From positions 2,724,907-2,788,906 of the forward strand of contig NW_024735503.1 of the NCBI RefSeq assembly GCF_018991925.1: a DNA stretch of 64,000 nt, written 5' to 3'. This stretch comes from Homarus americanus (Eukaryota > Arthropoda > Malacostraca > Decapoda > Nephropidae). A program made the position numbers and the translations under genes. Under the pieces are notes generated by a model, which searched no databases, was not told where the DNA came from, and saw only the letters and a program-made list of their open reading frames with translations. Within the stretch, counting starts at the first letter, position 1. Every line of letters begins with the position of its first letter. Below, one piece after another: positions 1 through 11,783 of the stretch.

Positions 1-1556
1 AAGGTCTACCAACAATGTTTGAGTTCACGTTGTTCTATATAACCTGTAATTAACGTTATTCTGATGTATTACCAATGACTGATATGCCTAGTAATTTGGA
101 CGAGGTTGTTGGTAGCAAAGAGTTTCACAAAATAAACGTTGTGTCTTGTCCTGCAGATTAATTTTCACGGTATTCTTCCACTATTAAATTTTAACAAGCC
201 CTAAAGATTTTTAAGGGTTGCTGAATAAAGTTATAGTGAGTATTGTATTTTCTTCAGATCTCCATAATTCAGTCATCATGTGTCTGTGTTTTCTCATATA
301 TTCGCTTATAATGTTAGTGGAATTAATGTATATATCATTCGTATATGGAAAAACTAAGACAAAAGTGGACTTGAAAACTTCTTCCGGTTCCTTTGTCAAG
401 ACGAGTGAAGACATCATTCCACTCTGGTCCACTTTTTATTGAATCTTAAATTTTTACTTTGTATAACATGAGTGTAGAATTACCTAATTATGGTAATGTA
501 ATTTTGTTCACTTCTCTGCTGTCTCGAAGTAGTTGTACCAGACATTGGACTTATCATCCACAACACTTTCATTATTATCAAACACCCGGACGTAAAAAAG
601 TCCTATAATAATAATCAAACACTAACACAGTATATAAAACATTTCATTAATGAGCATCAAACAGTAGATATGATACATTTTCTTATTATTCATCCAATAA
701 CATATAGCGGTAAGAGGGATGAGTAATTGGACATAGAATATAGAAAATCCTGTTTAGAGGTAAAAGGACGGCTGGGTATTGGGGGAATTGGTGAGGTTTT
801 CCATAGAGGTAACCCGAGATACGGAGAGTAGAGGAGACCAACAGGGTGAAGAGATGCATTAATTTAAATACAAAGAGAAGGAAAACTAGAAGGAAGCTAA
901 GAAGGAAAAGAAGATGTGTTTGTAAGACATGACCAGAGGGATAGCAAACTGATGAACGAGGCTGTAAGAGACTGTGCAGTATGGAGAGCTGCCATCAAGT
1001 AATCACAGCTAACTCACACAAGCTTTGAAATGACCGTAAACGGGAACAATGATGACGAAGAGGGATTCACGACGGTCAAGAAATATAAAGTTCACTTCAT
1101 TCCTAAAACACATCTTGGTGTACTTGTAATGGTTGATGGTACTACATCTACTACTAAACTTTGCTCACTTTCTGAGTTTAGTTTATAAAAATTAAGTTTG
1201 GTTGTAGGCTAATTTGTCTTTCATTTTATTGAGTCTTTATCTTATTAGACAATCAGTCAATCAATCAAAGTGTCATTCTCATGTCTGAAAGTTGGCGACT
1301 ACAGCCCTCCACTTCAAATGTTTTCCGGCAATCTTTATCAATCTAATTGGAATTTGCATCTCTCCAGGGACCCAGCAACTGATATTATTCCTTTCGCTAC
1401 GTTCCCCTAACCCAACAACCCTCAATTTCCCCATTACTATTTATACCATTATTCCGAATTGTATCTCGTTTGTTTTATTCAATGCTGTATATGTAAAGGA
1501 TTGGATTCCTCATGGGGTGATTCCCTCCTAGCTTATTTCACCCATAATGTTAAGTG
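1..1556. other. AT-rich sequence without recognised gene
   Basis: I see no recognisable gene, repeat or RNA here. Short open frames at 211-442 (both strands) and 1292-1531 have no familiar motif and no coding context. The sequence is AT-rich with scattered homopolymer runs, typical of intergenic DNA. Confidence 0.6.
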
Positions 1557-1610
1557 GGTGGGTTAGGTTAGGTTAGGTTAAGTTATTTTGTTTGATTAGG
1601 TTAGGTTAGC
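1557..1610. repeat. TTAGG-like interstitial telomeric repeat, island 1
   Basis: Four to five tandem GGTTA units are followed by a diverged TTAAGTTATTTTG spacer and three more units. TTAGG is the canonical arthropod telomere unit. Unique sequence on both sides makes this an interstitial copy and not a chromosome end. Similar islands lie near 28.0-28.3, 48.9, 51.5 and 59.6 kb. Confidence 0.75.
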
Positions 1611-2920
1611 ATTGGGGTGCTTAATCTTAAAATGAAATAAACAGGGATGCTCAATTGATAAAAAAACAATATTCGTTTTTTTATGCTGAATTTTATTGTA
1701 TTTCATAATGAAACACGACTTTCTATGGTACAGGTGGATGGATTGTGATACCAACTTTGTATTCATTACGCAGCCGTCAGTAAAAATGTATCCGGCCCTC
1801 AGCTAAGGCAGCACCACACGCTCCTGGAATCTTAAGTAGATGTGATCCTCTCTGACGGGCGGGAAAACTATCTTAACGTGACGTGGATGAATATAACTTG
1901 TTTTCACTCTTTTACTGTCGTCGACATAAGGTCTGGCAAACTTGAAGGAGCTTTGTCTTACTATTTACATCTAAGCTTCACAAACGGAACATTATAAAAG
2001 TTGTGAAAACCTCATCGTCTTGCACCATCTACAGGAACAGAGATATATTGGAGCTGATATATTAGGAAACCAAGTAATATGACTATCTGTTTTACCATAT
2101 TTTTATCTAGATGAGATTATGTTTATTGATGGCCATTCTATTTATATTTCTCCTTTGAAGTATTATGTTGTGGAACACGTGTATTATTTTCAAAAACATA
2201 TAATCTAATTTTATGGGATCTTGACAACTATAATGCTTACGCACCCCAAAACCTTGACCTCATTTATTTTAAAAATACTCCCTTAACTTCCAGACAAAGA
2301 TTTTTGCGTCCATTTTTGAGAGGACAATTTCTCTGGATACCAAGATAATGATGATGCCTAGAAGCGCTTTTCTCGTAACACGTGCCACCATACACGCCGC
2401 TGTTTATTGACGTTATATATTTTATCACCGAACAATTTGCAGGTGCACTGGCTCCCCCAATTCTCTTCTAACAAATATTTAAATACTGCGATTGGTGTCG
2501 TAATACGAAACATTCCTACGTCTTTGTGTTTTCATTCATAATTCCAGATTTAATACAATTAAAACTACTACAATGAACTGTTCTTATTGTTAACGCTTAC
2601 CACATAGTTTATCAAACCTTCGTACAGAATGATTTTAAACGTTCACTGTGACTTATACCGGTTTATTTATTTATTTTAGTTTTCTTTCCTGAATAATAAA
2701 TAAAAAATAATAATTTTACTGTGAATTGATAAATATAAAGATGAATTTTTCCCTAGTAACCACGTGTCTCCTCGTAATATAGAAACGTACTGTACATTCA
2801 TCAAAATTTTCTTGTTCATTCACTATACCAAACGAAACATTTATTTCATGACACAATTTTTGACTAATAAAGTAAGTTAGGCCGTAACCTGAATTGCGTC
2901 GTATGTTCTTATATACTTCC
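1611..2920. other. AT-rich sequence, nothing recognised
   Basis: No open frame of note, no tandem array and no transposon end was seen. Composition is AT-rich, with several TAATAAATAAAA-like patches near 2690. Confidence 0.55.
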
Positions 2921-2948
2921 TGTGTGTGTGTGTGTGTGTGTGTGTGTT
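2921..2948. repeat. (TG)n microsatellite
   Basis: An uninterrupted run of about 13 TG dinucleotides. The Cys-Val open frames that cross it are an artefact of the dinucleotide. Confidence 0.95.
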
Positions 2949-3137
2949 ATCGTTATCTCTTTTATATTTATCTTCTCACAAAATTGCTTCTTCTCTCATA
3001 TTTCTCAGTGTTTGTCTTCATATCTCAGCGAGGACTCTGCTTCCCTTGCCTCCAGGTTTACGGCCAATACATCTTCAGTATTACCTCTTATCCTTAACAC
3101 TCTCTTATCCTGAAGGCACACCAGAGAGATGCATCTT

Positions 3138-3385
3138 TAAGCCTGTCTGTCACCACCACCACCACCACCACTGTTATCACATTAACACAAACCTAACTTA
3201 AGCCTGGCTGTCACCACCACCACTGTTGTCGCATTAACACAAACCTAACTTAAGCCTGGCTGTCACCACCACCACCACCACTGTTATCACATTAACACAA
3301 ACCTAACTTAAGCCTGGCTGTCACCACCACCACTGTTGTCACATTAACACAAACCTAACTTAAGCCTGGCTGTCATCACTTCCAC
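3138..3385. repeat. CAC-rich minisatellite with alternating long and short units
   Basis: Four full units plus a fifth partial one begin at 3138, 3199, 3251, 3309 and 3361, each starting TAAGCCTG(G/T)CTGTCA. Lengths are 61, 52, 58 and 52 bp. Long units carry six or seven CAC triplets and the text TGTTATC; short units carry four triplets and TGTTGTC. The strict alternation indicates a two-unit (about 110 bp) higher-order repeat. Confidence 0.85.
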
Positions 3386-4226
3386 TACTATAGTATAGAA
3401 CAAGTCAAAAAATCACATCATACTCTGGAGGGGCTGTATCAGGCGTCCTCTGTCGTCCATTAAGCCACTAGTATATGTCCACTAGGATTCCCTAATGTCC
3501 TTGTTTCCTCCCCGCGTCGTCTCTTACATCCTGGAGTCGAAAACTAAGTTATGAAGAATTCTATAATACCACTGTCTCCCCCCCCCCCCAACTCTCTCTC
3601 TTTCACTTTCTCTCGGTAAATCTGCGTGCCAGTTTGTCTGTCTTTTTGCCTTTTCTTTTTGTCTTTGCCTCTATTTATTTTATATTATTAGTCTCTCTCT
3701 CTCTCTCCTTTTCTTTTTGTTTTCACCCGTTTTTATTTTTAGTTTTCTAAATTTTCCCAAACATTAAAAGGATAAAGAGACTTTAGTGCACACTTTTCTA
3801 AGATTCCCACAAGAAGAAATGTTAGGACAGATAATGTGCACAAGCATAATGGTACTACCTATTCCACAGAAATTGGATGCACTGTCCTTGAGAACAACAC
3901 GAGAAATATCGAACACCAAATACATCCTCTGTGGTAGGATGGTATAAGAACAAATTTTGCTTTTTTCCGTAAACTTTGGCTACCGTCTTAACAAGGTAAC
4001 AAATTTAAGGAAGGGTTCAGTTTGTGTCGTGATCTGCTGTACACAATGCTCGTTCTAGAACTCACTTCATGACCATCTAATATCGTCTTCGTGCTAGTAT
4101 TATTTTCTGATACAAAGGGAAAGAGAATGCAAATCAGTATTTATATCATAATAATATAATGTAGTTTGGTTGATACGGTATATTGGCCGCTTGCCCACTC
4201 GTCGCAGTGTGACTTGTAACCAAATA
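3386..4226. other. Low-complexity stretch (C-run, CT tracts), otherwise nothing recognised
   Basis: A run of 12 C lies at 3578-3589 and is followed by CT-rich sequence. A short (TC)n tract sits at 3691-3707. The rest, to 4226, is AT-rich with no coding signal. Confidence 0.6.
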
Positions 4227-4406
4227 AGGTGAAACCGCTATTTAATGGACTATATGGAGAGGACAGTCCTTTATATAGAGGATTCGTTTGATGTGACACC
4301 TCCATCTAACGAAATATATCGAGATGAAAGTCCGTTATATGTGAAACCCCCATCTCACACATCATATACAGTAGAGAGAATATTCCGTTATATGGAGGTT
4401 TCACTA
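4227..4406. mobile_element. Degenerate pogo/Tigger-like MITE fragment
   Basis: The left edge reads GGTGAAACCGC-ATTTAATGGA. The right edge, reverse-complemented, reads AGTGAAACCTCCATATAACGGA. The two are imperfect inverted repeats. The motif GAACC-C-TATAACG is typical of pogo/Tigger-type Tc1-mariner termini (family knowledge). Related copies of the motif also occur inside, near 4300 and 4330-4350, suggesting a degenerate or compound element. No transposase frame is present, so it would be non-autonomous. A TA target duplication is not clear. Confidence 0.4.
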
Positions 4407-5960
4407 TAAACACAACTTCATGAACGAGCGAAGAATGATCGTAAATGAGGTTTTAAAAAGTCGAGCAAAAATTTATGAGACGATTTCAATATGTTAGGAC
4501 AAACAGACAAGGACAGACATGTAGTAAGATCAAAATGAATATCGTACAAGGATGAATAAATGTAAAAACACGATGTTATGATTATAAAATGGAAACCGAA
4601 TTTTTTTCTATTCGTAGCAGAATTTTCCACTAACAGTGTAAATAATTTCCTAGAATTGACAGGAGCATTATGGAACCAAATACTGTCATGGTGGTTATCA
4701 AGATCAACCACTTGAGTACGAAGACCTGATCCCATGAGTATAAGACTTTGAACTCAAGGGATTAACTCAATGTACTCAAGGGATTAACTTATTGTACAAG
4801 AGGTTAAGACATTTTACTTAATGAGGTAATCCTCCTCCTCCTCACCATGCTCACGGGTATTCAATAAGTGTTAACTCCAATTATGTAGAAAAACACCTCA
4901 CCAATTATTTTTTGTAGTCTGTCTTAAGGAAGTATTGGCCTCACAACAGAACGAGTCAGCTGAAAAAAAGTTAAGTTGACCAGTTATTTCCAAAGATAAA
5001 TTTGGGGTCAAAACACAGGATTTCATGGATGTAAATGATGCAACCTGAAAATTTTCCAGACGTTCATGTAAATCCTGATATTTTATTTTGCTTAGGAGAT
5101 GATGAAGAACGGGGCGGGAGGGGGAGTTGGTGGTCATATCTGATCACAGACTTTATGCTATGGAATTATGTCCTTGTGGTAAAGATATATATGTTTCTTG
5201 GCGTTGTCTCCTACCGAATATAACGGAAATAATCCCAAGCCACAGCGGGATGCCACTAGGAAATGCCAGCCACACGACCTCGAGGTGATACCACTTACGT
5301 CACAGCCGCCTCCCCACTCCACAACTTGGCGTTACATCACATGTTACTAGAATTTTTTTCTATGTATTCTCTACCAGTAATATTAACTGCTTCATATATA
5401 TTTATTTTTTTGTGGTGAAGTTGTCACACTGAACAAAAAGGAATAAAAGTGTTCTCACGACTAGCTGTACGGGAAAGCGGGGATATATAGGACACTGTAC
5501 ACTTAGCTCTCTACACTCAAGGAAGCAGCATGGACGTGGCACTCTACAGCCTTCACTTCCCCAATTATAAAGAAAGATACCTATTACAGCTATGGGTAGA
5601 CTGAACCGAACCAACAAAGGTCTTACGACAGGAGACTAGCACTGTATTCAACCAACCACCGCGTCATTTATCCCAGTAATAACACCAACACTAAATGAAT
5701 ACGTAAGAACAAGTGACGAGAAAGATGAAGTCTCTATATGTATGGTGGCGGGAAAAGTAGATCATTAAGACTTCAAAACAACCATTTCGTTCTCAGAATG
5801 AATAGATATTAAGGGAATTTCTTACGGATAATATTTGTGTGAGGGAAGATGGGTTTTTGTGGAGGCGCTGACTTTGTTGATTGTCACAACTTGATGTTTT
5901 AATGGACTCCGTCACCTGACATCTGTGGGAGGTGAGACGTCTGCCGGAGGCCCCATTTGG
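4407..5960. other. Unannotated sequence with one short tandem duplication
   Basis: A 23-bp unit starting ACTCAAGGGATTAACT occurs twice in tandem at 4751-4795. The minus-strand frame 4418-4735 (105 codons) and frames at 4898-5223 and 5402-5617 show no recognisable domain. I do not call them genes. Confidence 0.5.
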
Positions 5961-6000
5961 TGGTGTCGCTTCCCCTACTCCAGGGTTATTAGTGGCTGAC

Positions 6001-6300
6001 AGTGCTGCTTCCCTCACTCAGGTGGCTGACGGTGTTGCTTCCCTCACGCAGGTGGCTGACGGTGTTGCCTCCCTCACTCAGGTGGCTGACAGTGTTGTTT
6101 CCCTCACTCAGGTGGCTGACGGTGTTGCTTCCCTCACTCAGGTGGCTGACGGTGTTGCTTCCCTCACTCAGGTGGCTGACGGTGTTGCTTCCCTCACTCA
6201 GGTGGCTGACGATGTTGCTTCCCTCACTCAGGTGGCTGACGATGCTGCTTCCCTCACTCAGGTGGCTGACGGTATTGCTTCCCTCACTCCTGCTATTTAC
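6001..6300. repeat. 30-bp minisatellite, 10 units
   Basis: Units of exactly 30 bp, starting GGTGTTGCTTCCCTCACTCA and ending GGTGGCTGAC, run without indels, with a diverged half unit just upstream (5960-6000). Because 30 is a multiple of three and the unit has no stop, frames on both strands stay open, for example 5932-6318 (+), which would encode a ten-residue ASLTQVADGV repeat. The overlapping open frames argue that this is repeat DNA and not a protein gene, although the short + frame with a Met at 5932 cannot be excluded. Confidence 0.9.
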
Positions 6301-7309
6301 GGGAAGCATTATTCTTAAAATATAAATATCAGTCATTTCTAGAAAACCTTTAAAATTCGTGAGTGATAATTTTAAAAAACTCGGATGCAAATATTTACTC
6401 AAATGTGATTCATATGTCATTATAAAAATTTAAGAGATTGAAACGAAAAAAAAGTGGAGATCTACATTTGGTTAATGTTGTGGCACGGTGGGACGCCTCT
6501 TTACCTGCACAAGTTTGTCCAGAACCGTTTTAACTATTATCATTCTGAGTTTCCATCACTGTATGCGAGAGTTTCTTTATGAAAACGAGATATTATGGTT
6601 GGGATATGCATGGTATGTTTGCATTATTACTATTACTACTACTACTAAACCCACCTCACACCCACACCCTTACCCACAAATATATAGAGAACAATCCCGC
6701 GTATATGAAATTTGTATGCTTGCCATCAACAAACAATTCAATGACAGAACTTTAAAATGAGGCGAAACCATAAGAAGTAGAAGAGGTAAAATAGTGAGAA
6801 ACAAATAGATTTAAAAGTTGGTCGTGTAGTCTACCATTAAGGGACTGAAAACTGTGGGTGGGAGACTAACTTATGGATTTACCACTCGTCTCGGAGCAGC
6901 TGACGAGGCTGTCTCTAGGTCTGTTTTACCTCCGGACACTTCAGGTATAAATCCCAACAATAATATTTTCTGACGAAGGTGAAGATTTCCACAAACTAAG
7001 GAAATTATTGATGTGGAATATTCCTTTAATGTTCAATAAGCGAGTCAGGTTAAATCTGCAAATTAAAAATAGGGTGATAAAAGAAAAGTGAGACTGAGTA
7101 AAATAAATTATAAAGAAAATACTGCGTCAGTTGTTTTTAGTATCATTTAGTACCATTAAAAAAACGGTAGACAGTAACAGAATAATCCAATTTGTGCTGC
7201 AACACAGGATGACACAACTAAAACTAGGAAGAAGGATCTCGTTACGGCAATATACGAAGAGTTATTTAAGTGGGCCTCAAGACATATAGTGAGGCAGTGT
7301 GGCTGAGGG
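6301..7309. other. Unannotated AT-rich sequence
   Basis: No gene recognised. The frame 6488-6760 (+) contains a short (ACT)n stretch near 6630 and no known motif. A CTGACGA motif at 6970 is discussed under the hammerhead-like observations. Confidence 0.55.
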
Positions 7310-7729
7310 AGGAGTAGTTAATGAGCTCGTTTACAAGGAGTAGTTAGTGAGCTCGTTTACAAGGAGTAGTTAGTGAGCTCGTTTACAAGGAGTAGTTAGT
7401 GAGCTCGTTTACAAGGAGTAGTTAGTGAGCTCGTTTACAAGGAGTAAATAAAGAGCTCGTTTACAAGGAGTAGTTAATGAGCTCGTTTACAAGGAGTAGT
7501 TAATGAGCTCGTTTACAAGGAGTAGTTAATGAGCTCGTCTACAAGGAGTAGTTAATGAGCTCGTTTACAAGGAGTAGTTAATGAGCTCGTTTACAAGGAG
7601 TAGTTAATGAGCTCGTTTACAAGGAGTAGTTAATGAGCTCGTTTACAAGGAGTAGTTAATGAGCTCGTTTACAAGGAGTAGTTAATGAGCTCGTTTACAA
7701 GGAGTAGTTAATGAGCTCGTCTACAAGGA
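7310..7729. repeat. 26-bp minisatellite, about 16 units, each with a GAGCTC palindrome
   Basis: The unit reads AGGAGTAGTTAATGAGCTCG followed by TTTACA. The first units (7320-7440) carry TTAGTGAG. After one aberrant unit (AGTAAATAAAGAGCTC near 7443) all later units carry TTAATGAG. A TTTACA to TCTACA change occurs near 7535 and again in the last unit. 26 bp is not a multiple of three, so no long frame results. Confidence 0.93.
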
Positions 7730-8864
7730 CTATAGGGAGTAGAGAATAACTTCGCCCAAAAACGATAGAAAAATATATAGCAACTTGAGTACTTCTCAAT
7801 ATCATAGAGGAAACTGAATTCTAATGCAAAATGTTATTTAAATTAAAGTTAAATACCATAAGTTTGGAGCAACGTTCCTGTTAAACGTCTGTTCAAAAAT
7901 AAAAGTAAAAAAATGGATACAGACCACAAACCATTAGCTTATTACTTGTCTAATATAATTTTTCTTTCTTAAATACTTACTACTGAATTCCAAATCAAAC
8001 GCAAGTTGCAATCAACTCAGTAAACAGAGAGGATATTCGGTAATTAATATTCATAGCTTCCTGAGAAACATCAGTACAGACACAGTCACTCCCAGTTATG
8101 TAAGGTCAGGGTGCAGCTGTATCCACAACAAAGCAAATGATGGTGTGTTTAATGTGCTCCCAGGGATATGCTTCAGCTGCTCTACTCGCTTCATAACACA
8201 CATTGTTCAACAGCTATTGTGACTCTCTCCGGTCACAAAGTAGATATTGTAAAACACAGGTAAAGCTTTTTAATTTAACTTACGTACTATTATCCTCTGC
8301 CTGACTAAACACAAGTCAGTGGGAAAGCTCATACTGTGGTTGGAATCGTCAGAATAGTGTAAGGGAGCTATAAACGTTTCTCATTCAATGTGAAGACGAC
8401 CAGCACGAAGCTGTGTAGACAGATTGTTGTCTTGCGCACAGGAGTGTACAATGAACGTCCGGGCGGGCACAGGTGTCTAGATAAAACGATGCACTTTAGG
8501 TCACCTACTATTGAATCTAAGCAACTTTTGTATATGCGATTCAATATTCGTCCAGTATCATGATGACCAGAAAATTAGTTTTACAGACGGTCAGGTTGGA
8601 ATAAATTTATGCAGTGTTTATTGTGCTTATCTAATTTCCTTCAGTTAGTTAGGCTTGCTATGTTATATAGGGGAATATTTTTGTGAGCGACCTTGGAAGT
8701 AGTTCTCATATCTTTTGCCTCTTCCAGTTTACTTTGTTTGGAGTGATTTAACATGAACGTTGAGACGTATGGTGAAGGCAAGGCCACAAGAGTCACTCAG
8801 AATATTATATTAAAATGCTTCACATACATATGAGGTAATGATGAATGACACTAAGGAAGAGTAA
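7730..8864. other. Unannotated AT-rich sequence
   Basis: No open frame above about 60 codons, no tandem array and no mobile-element end seen. Confidence 0.55.
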
Positions 8865-9935
8865 GAGTAGGTGGTGTCTGTGTGAGGGAGATGGGGGGAG
8901 AGAGTAGGTGGTGTCTGTGTGAGGGAGATGGGGGGAGAGGGTGGTGTCTGTGTGAGGGGAGATGGGGGGGAGAGTAGGTGGTGTCTGTGTGAGGGAGATG
9001 GGGGAGAGAGTAGGTGGTGTCTGTGTGAGGGAGATGGGGGAGAGAGTAGGTGGTGTCTGTGTGAGGAGATGGGGAGAGAGTAGGTGGTGTCTGTGTGAGG
9101 GAGATGGGGAGAGAGTAGGTGGTGTCTGTGTGAGGGAGATGGGGGGAGAGAGTAGGTGGTGTCTGTGGAGAGAGATGGGGGAGAGAGAGGTGGTGTCTGT
9201 GGAGAGAGATGGGGAGAGAGTAGGTGGTGGTCTGTGTGAGGGAGATGGGGGGAGAGAGTAGGTGGTGTCTGTGGGGGGAGATGGGGGAGAGAGGGTGGTG
9301 TCTGTGTGGGGAGATGGGGGAGAGAGTAGGTGGTGTCTGTATGTGGGGGAGAGAGTAGGTGGTGTCTGTGGGCGGGAGATGGGAGAGAGGGGGAGAGAGG
9401 TGGTGTCTGTGGGGGGAGATGGGGGAGAGAGAGGGTGGTGTCTGTGTGGAGGGAGATGGGGGGAGAGTAGGTGGTGTCTCGGGAGATGGGGGAGAGTGGT
9501 GGTCTGGGAGAGATGGGGGAGATAGGTGGTGGTGTGAGGGAGATGGGGGAGAGAGTAGGTGGTGTCTGTGGGAGGGAGATGGGAGAGAGTAGGTGGTGTC
9601 TGTGTGTGAGGGAGATGGGGGGAGAGAGTAGGTGGTGTCTGTGTGTGAGGGAGATGGGGGGAGAGAGTAGGTGGTGTGAGGGAGATGGGGGAGAGAGTAG
9701 GTGGTGTCTGTGTGAGGGAGATGGGGGGAGAGAGTAGGTGGTGTCTGTGTGAGGGAGATGGGGGGAGAGAGTAGGTGGTGTCTGTGGGCGGGAGATGGGG
9801 GGAGAGAGTAGGTGGTGTCTGTGTGAGGGAGATGGGGGGAGAGAGTAGGTGGTGTCTGTGTGAGGGAGATGGGGGGAGAGAGTAGGTGGTGTCTGTGTGA
9901 GGGAGATGGGGGGAGAGAGTAGGTGGTGTCTGTGG
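8865..9935. repeat. G-rich 35-38-bp minisatellite, about 30 units
   Basis: The unit runs GAGTAGGTGGTGTCTGTGTG then AGGGAGATGGGGGGAGA, 37 bp in its commonest form, with many small indels (35-38 bp, more variable between 9170 and 9560). The + strand is almost all purine plus T, with repeated runs of four to six G. The minus-strand frames 8810-9943 and 8820-10058 (377 and 412 codons, rich in Pro, His, Thr and Ser) overlap in two frames and are simply this array translated. Confidence 0.93.
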
Positions 9936-10570
9936 TGTGACACTAGTGAGTGAGTGAGGAAGATGCAGTGTAATCAACGCTTGTCTGGTTAAAACCGTTC
10001 TTGGTAAACTTGTTAGAATTATTATCACTCCGCTGGTATTATAAACAGCAAGTATCATAGCGGGGGTGTTGTCTTGTTACTGTCTGCCACCGTTAATGTT
10101 CATACGAGGCAACAACTTGTGTTGGTACGGTAAGGACATCCGTAGATTAAACCACATCTGCACCTCCAACCTGTTGTGTCCCAGCCACACTCATCTGCCT
10201 CGCGCTGACAGTTTGTGTATAACGACAGTGACAGCTTTATGAGACTGGGTGAACGTCGGTCGTACAACGCAAGTGTCGTGTAAACCAGCTCAAAGTAGAC
10301 GTCGACGGGTACTTGGCGTTCAAAGCGGCTTCAGTTAGGAATGGTAAAGAGGTATCCGGGTGTGGCAATATCTGGTTCCCTTCTTTATCTTCTCGCTTGC
10401 CTGCTGTAGTGAGGCTCTGCACGTAGTCTTATGGGCAGGTTGTAACAACTAACTTCCGTGCACACCAAAAATTAAATATATATAGCGTGTATACAGCTGC
10501 ACTAACCCTCCATAAACATATATGGAGCAGCACGTGATTGTGCAGTATATGCAACAGCAGCGTATATACA

Positions 10571-10573
<3 letters not shown>
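9936..10573. other. Unannotated sequence between minisatellite and (TA)n tract
   Basis: GC content is somewhat higher than its surroundings. No gene is recognised; the minus-strand frame 10237-10422 has no known motif. Confidence 0.5.

Positions 10574-10659
<86 letters not shown>
10574..10659. repeat. (TA)n microsatellite, about 43 copies
   Basis: Uninterrupted alternating TA over 86 bp. Frames that cross it encode only Ile-Tyr repeats. Confidence 0.97.
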
Positions 10660-10661
<2 letters not shown>

Positions 10662-11548
10662 CCTTCCATCCACAATCTATTATCGTCTCCCCTATAGCAA
10701 TGTTGGGTCAACAATTCATCCATATACATTTCCATCTTTGCCTCATTTGAGGTATGTCTCTCTTCATACATTTCCCCGTGTTTCTGTTACTTTCTTTCCA
10801 TACTCTACTCCATTATACTTTAATCCTACTATTTTCTCTTCTTTTGTTGTCATTCATCTTTATCCTCTTTTTCTTCTCCTTCAATTACCTTAATAATTTT
10901 TCTAATTATGCCAGGCACAATCTCTTCCCTCAACTTTTCGTCGATTTCTCTACAAACATTTTACATTTCATCCTTCACGAAATCGTCTATAAACATATTT
11001 TCTTCTCTTTTTTTTTCACTGCCTCACGTATACGTCGTTATTTGTATCTCTGTAAACCATGCATTCCCAATTACCTTTTTTATTTGAGAAAATATTTTCA
11101 TCAGTTATTCTCATTACTATTTATTCCTGGCGTTCAATATTTCTTGAATCTTTCCTCACTTCCTTATCACTGATGCTCGCTTTTACGTCTCGCATTGTTA
11201 TCGCTCTATCTCTCACTTTAAAGCTTTCGTTGAAGCTATTCTTGTCTCTGAAAAATCTCTGTCTTCTATCGTTCTTTCACTCAGAAGTAGGCGGCTTACA
11301 TTAACCCGTATCTTATATCCTACTTTTACTAATGTATGCCATCTCGCAACCCACATTTCATCATTCATTATCACCGCCACACCTTATTTTGTTCTTATTC
11401 TTTAAGAAACTCTCAAATTTATGTTTTTACCTTGTCCCCCCACAATATTTCTCCTTTATATTTTAACGTATTTTTAAAGGTAAAATATCCAGGATCACAT
11501 CATTTAATTTTATTTCATTCACTCCTTTATCCTCGTTTTCATTACATG
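10660..11548. other. Pyrimidine-rich stretch, no gene recognised
   Basis: The + strand is strongly C+T biased, with many TCTCTT and TTTCTTC runs. Overlapping frames at 10754-11173, 11059-11304 and 11336-11587 follow from the scarcity of purine-starting stop codons. They show no domain, and their Phe/Leu/Ser-rich content is what such sequence gives by chance. An ancient repeat is possible but unproven. Confidence 0.45.
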
Positions 11549-11550
11549 TA

Positions 11551-11701
11551 CAGTCACCTACTAAAATCCGTTCGCCTCTCCCCCTGAACCACGAACCCCG
11601 AGATTCAGACTCGTGACTCGAAGCATTAGACGGATTCATGAGTCTGAATCTTGGGGTTCGTGGTCCATGGGGAGAGGCGAACGGACTCTAGTAGGTGACT
11701 G
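11551..11701. mobile_element. 151-bp Tc1/mariner-type MITE with TA target duplication
   Basis: The left terminus CAGTCACCTACTAAAATCCG and the right terminus, reverse-complemented (CAGTCACCTACTAGAGTCCG), continue as a near-perfect inverted repeat of about 60 bp through CGCCTCTCCCC, ACGAACCCC and GATTCAGACTC. A loop of about 30 bp lies between the arms. A TA dinucleotide flanks both ends (11549-11550 and 11702-11703). A CAGT start plus TA duplication is the signature of the Tc1/mariner superfamily. There is no coding capacity, so it is a non-autonomous element. Confidence 0.8.
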
Positions 11702-11783
11702 TACCTATACATTCTAACATCGAAGTCGTTGCTCCTCTTGTCTAGCTTTGTTCATAAAAGTGTTGACATTACACTGGGGAGTA

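Noticed and set aside
211..442. Opposed 73- and 74-codon frames, one with a KEPEEVFKSTFVLVF segment that vaguely resembles the 31.7/34.6-kb exon-like peptide
   Set aside because: The resemblance is limited to about five residues, and no matching splice-like borders are present.
1292..1531. 79-codon + frame with hydrophobic residues
   Set aside because: No domain, no splice partners, isolated in AT-rich DNA.
9978..10030. Inverted similarity between about 6505-6535 and 9985-10015 (GTTAAAAC-GTTCT--ACAAACTTGT)
   Set aside because: Only about 27 bp match with several mismatches; too short in AT-rich DNA to call a repeat family.
8810..10058. Two long minus-strand frames (377 and 412 codons) rich in Pro, His, Thr, Ser
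   Set aside because: Both are the G-rich 37-bp minisatellite translated in different frames; the two frames overlap almost completely, which a real gene would not do.
10754..11587. Overlapping + frames up to 139 codons in the pyrimidine-rich stretch
   Set aside because: Frame openness follows from the C+T bias; no domain or conserved pattern, and the frames overlap one another.
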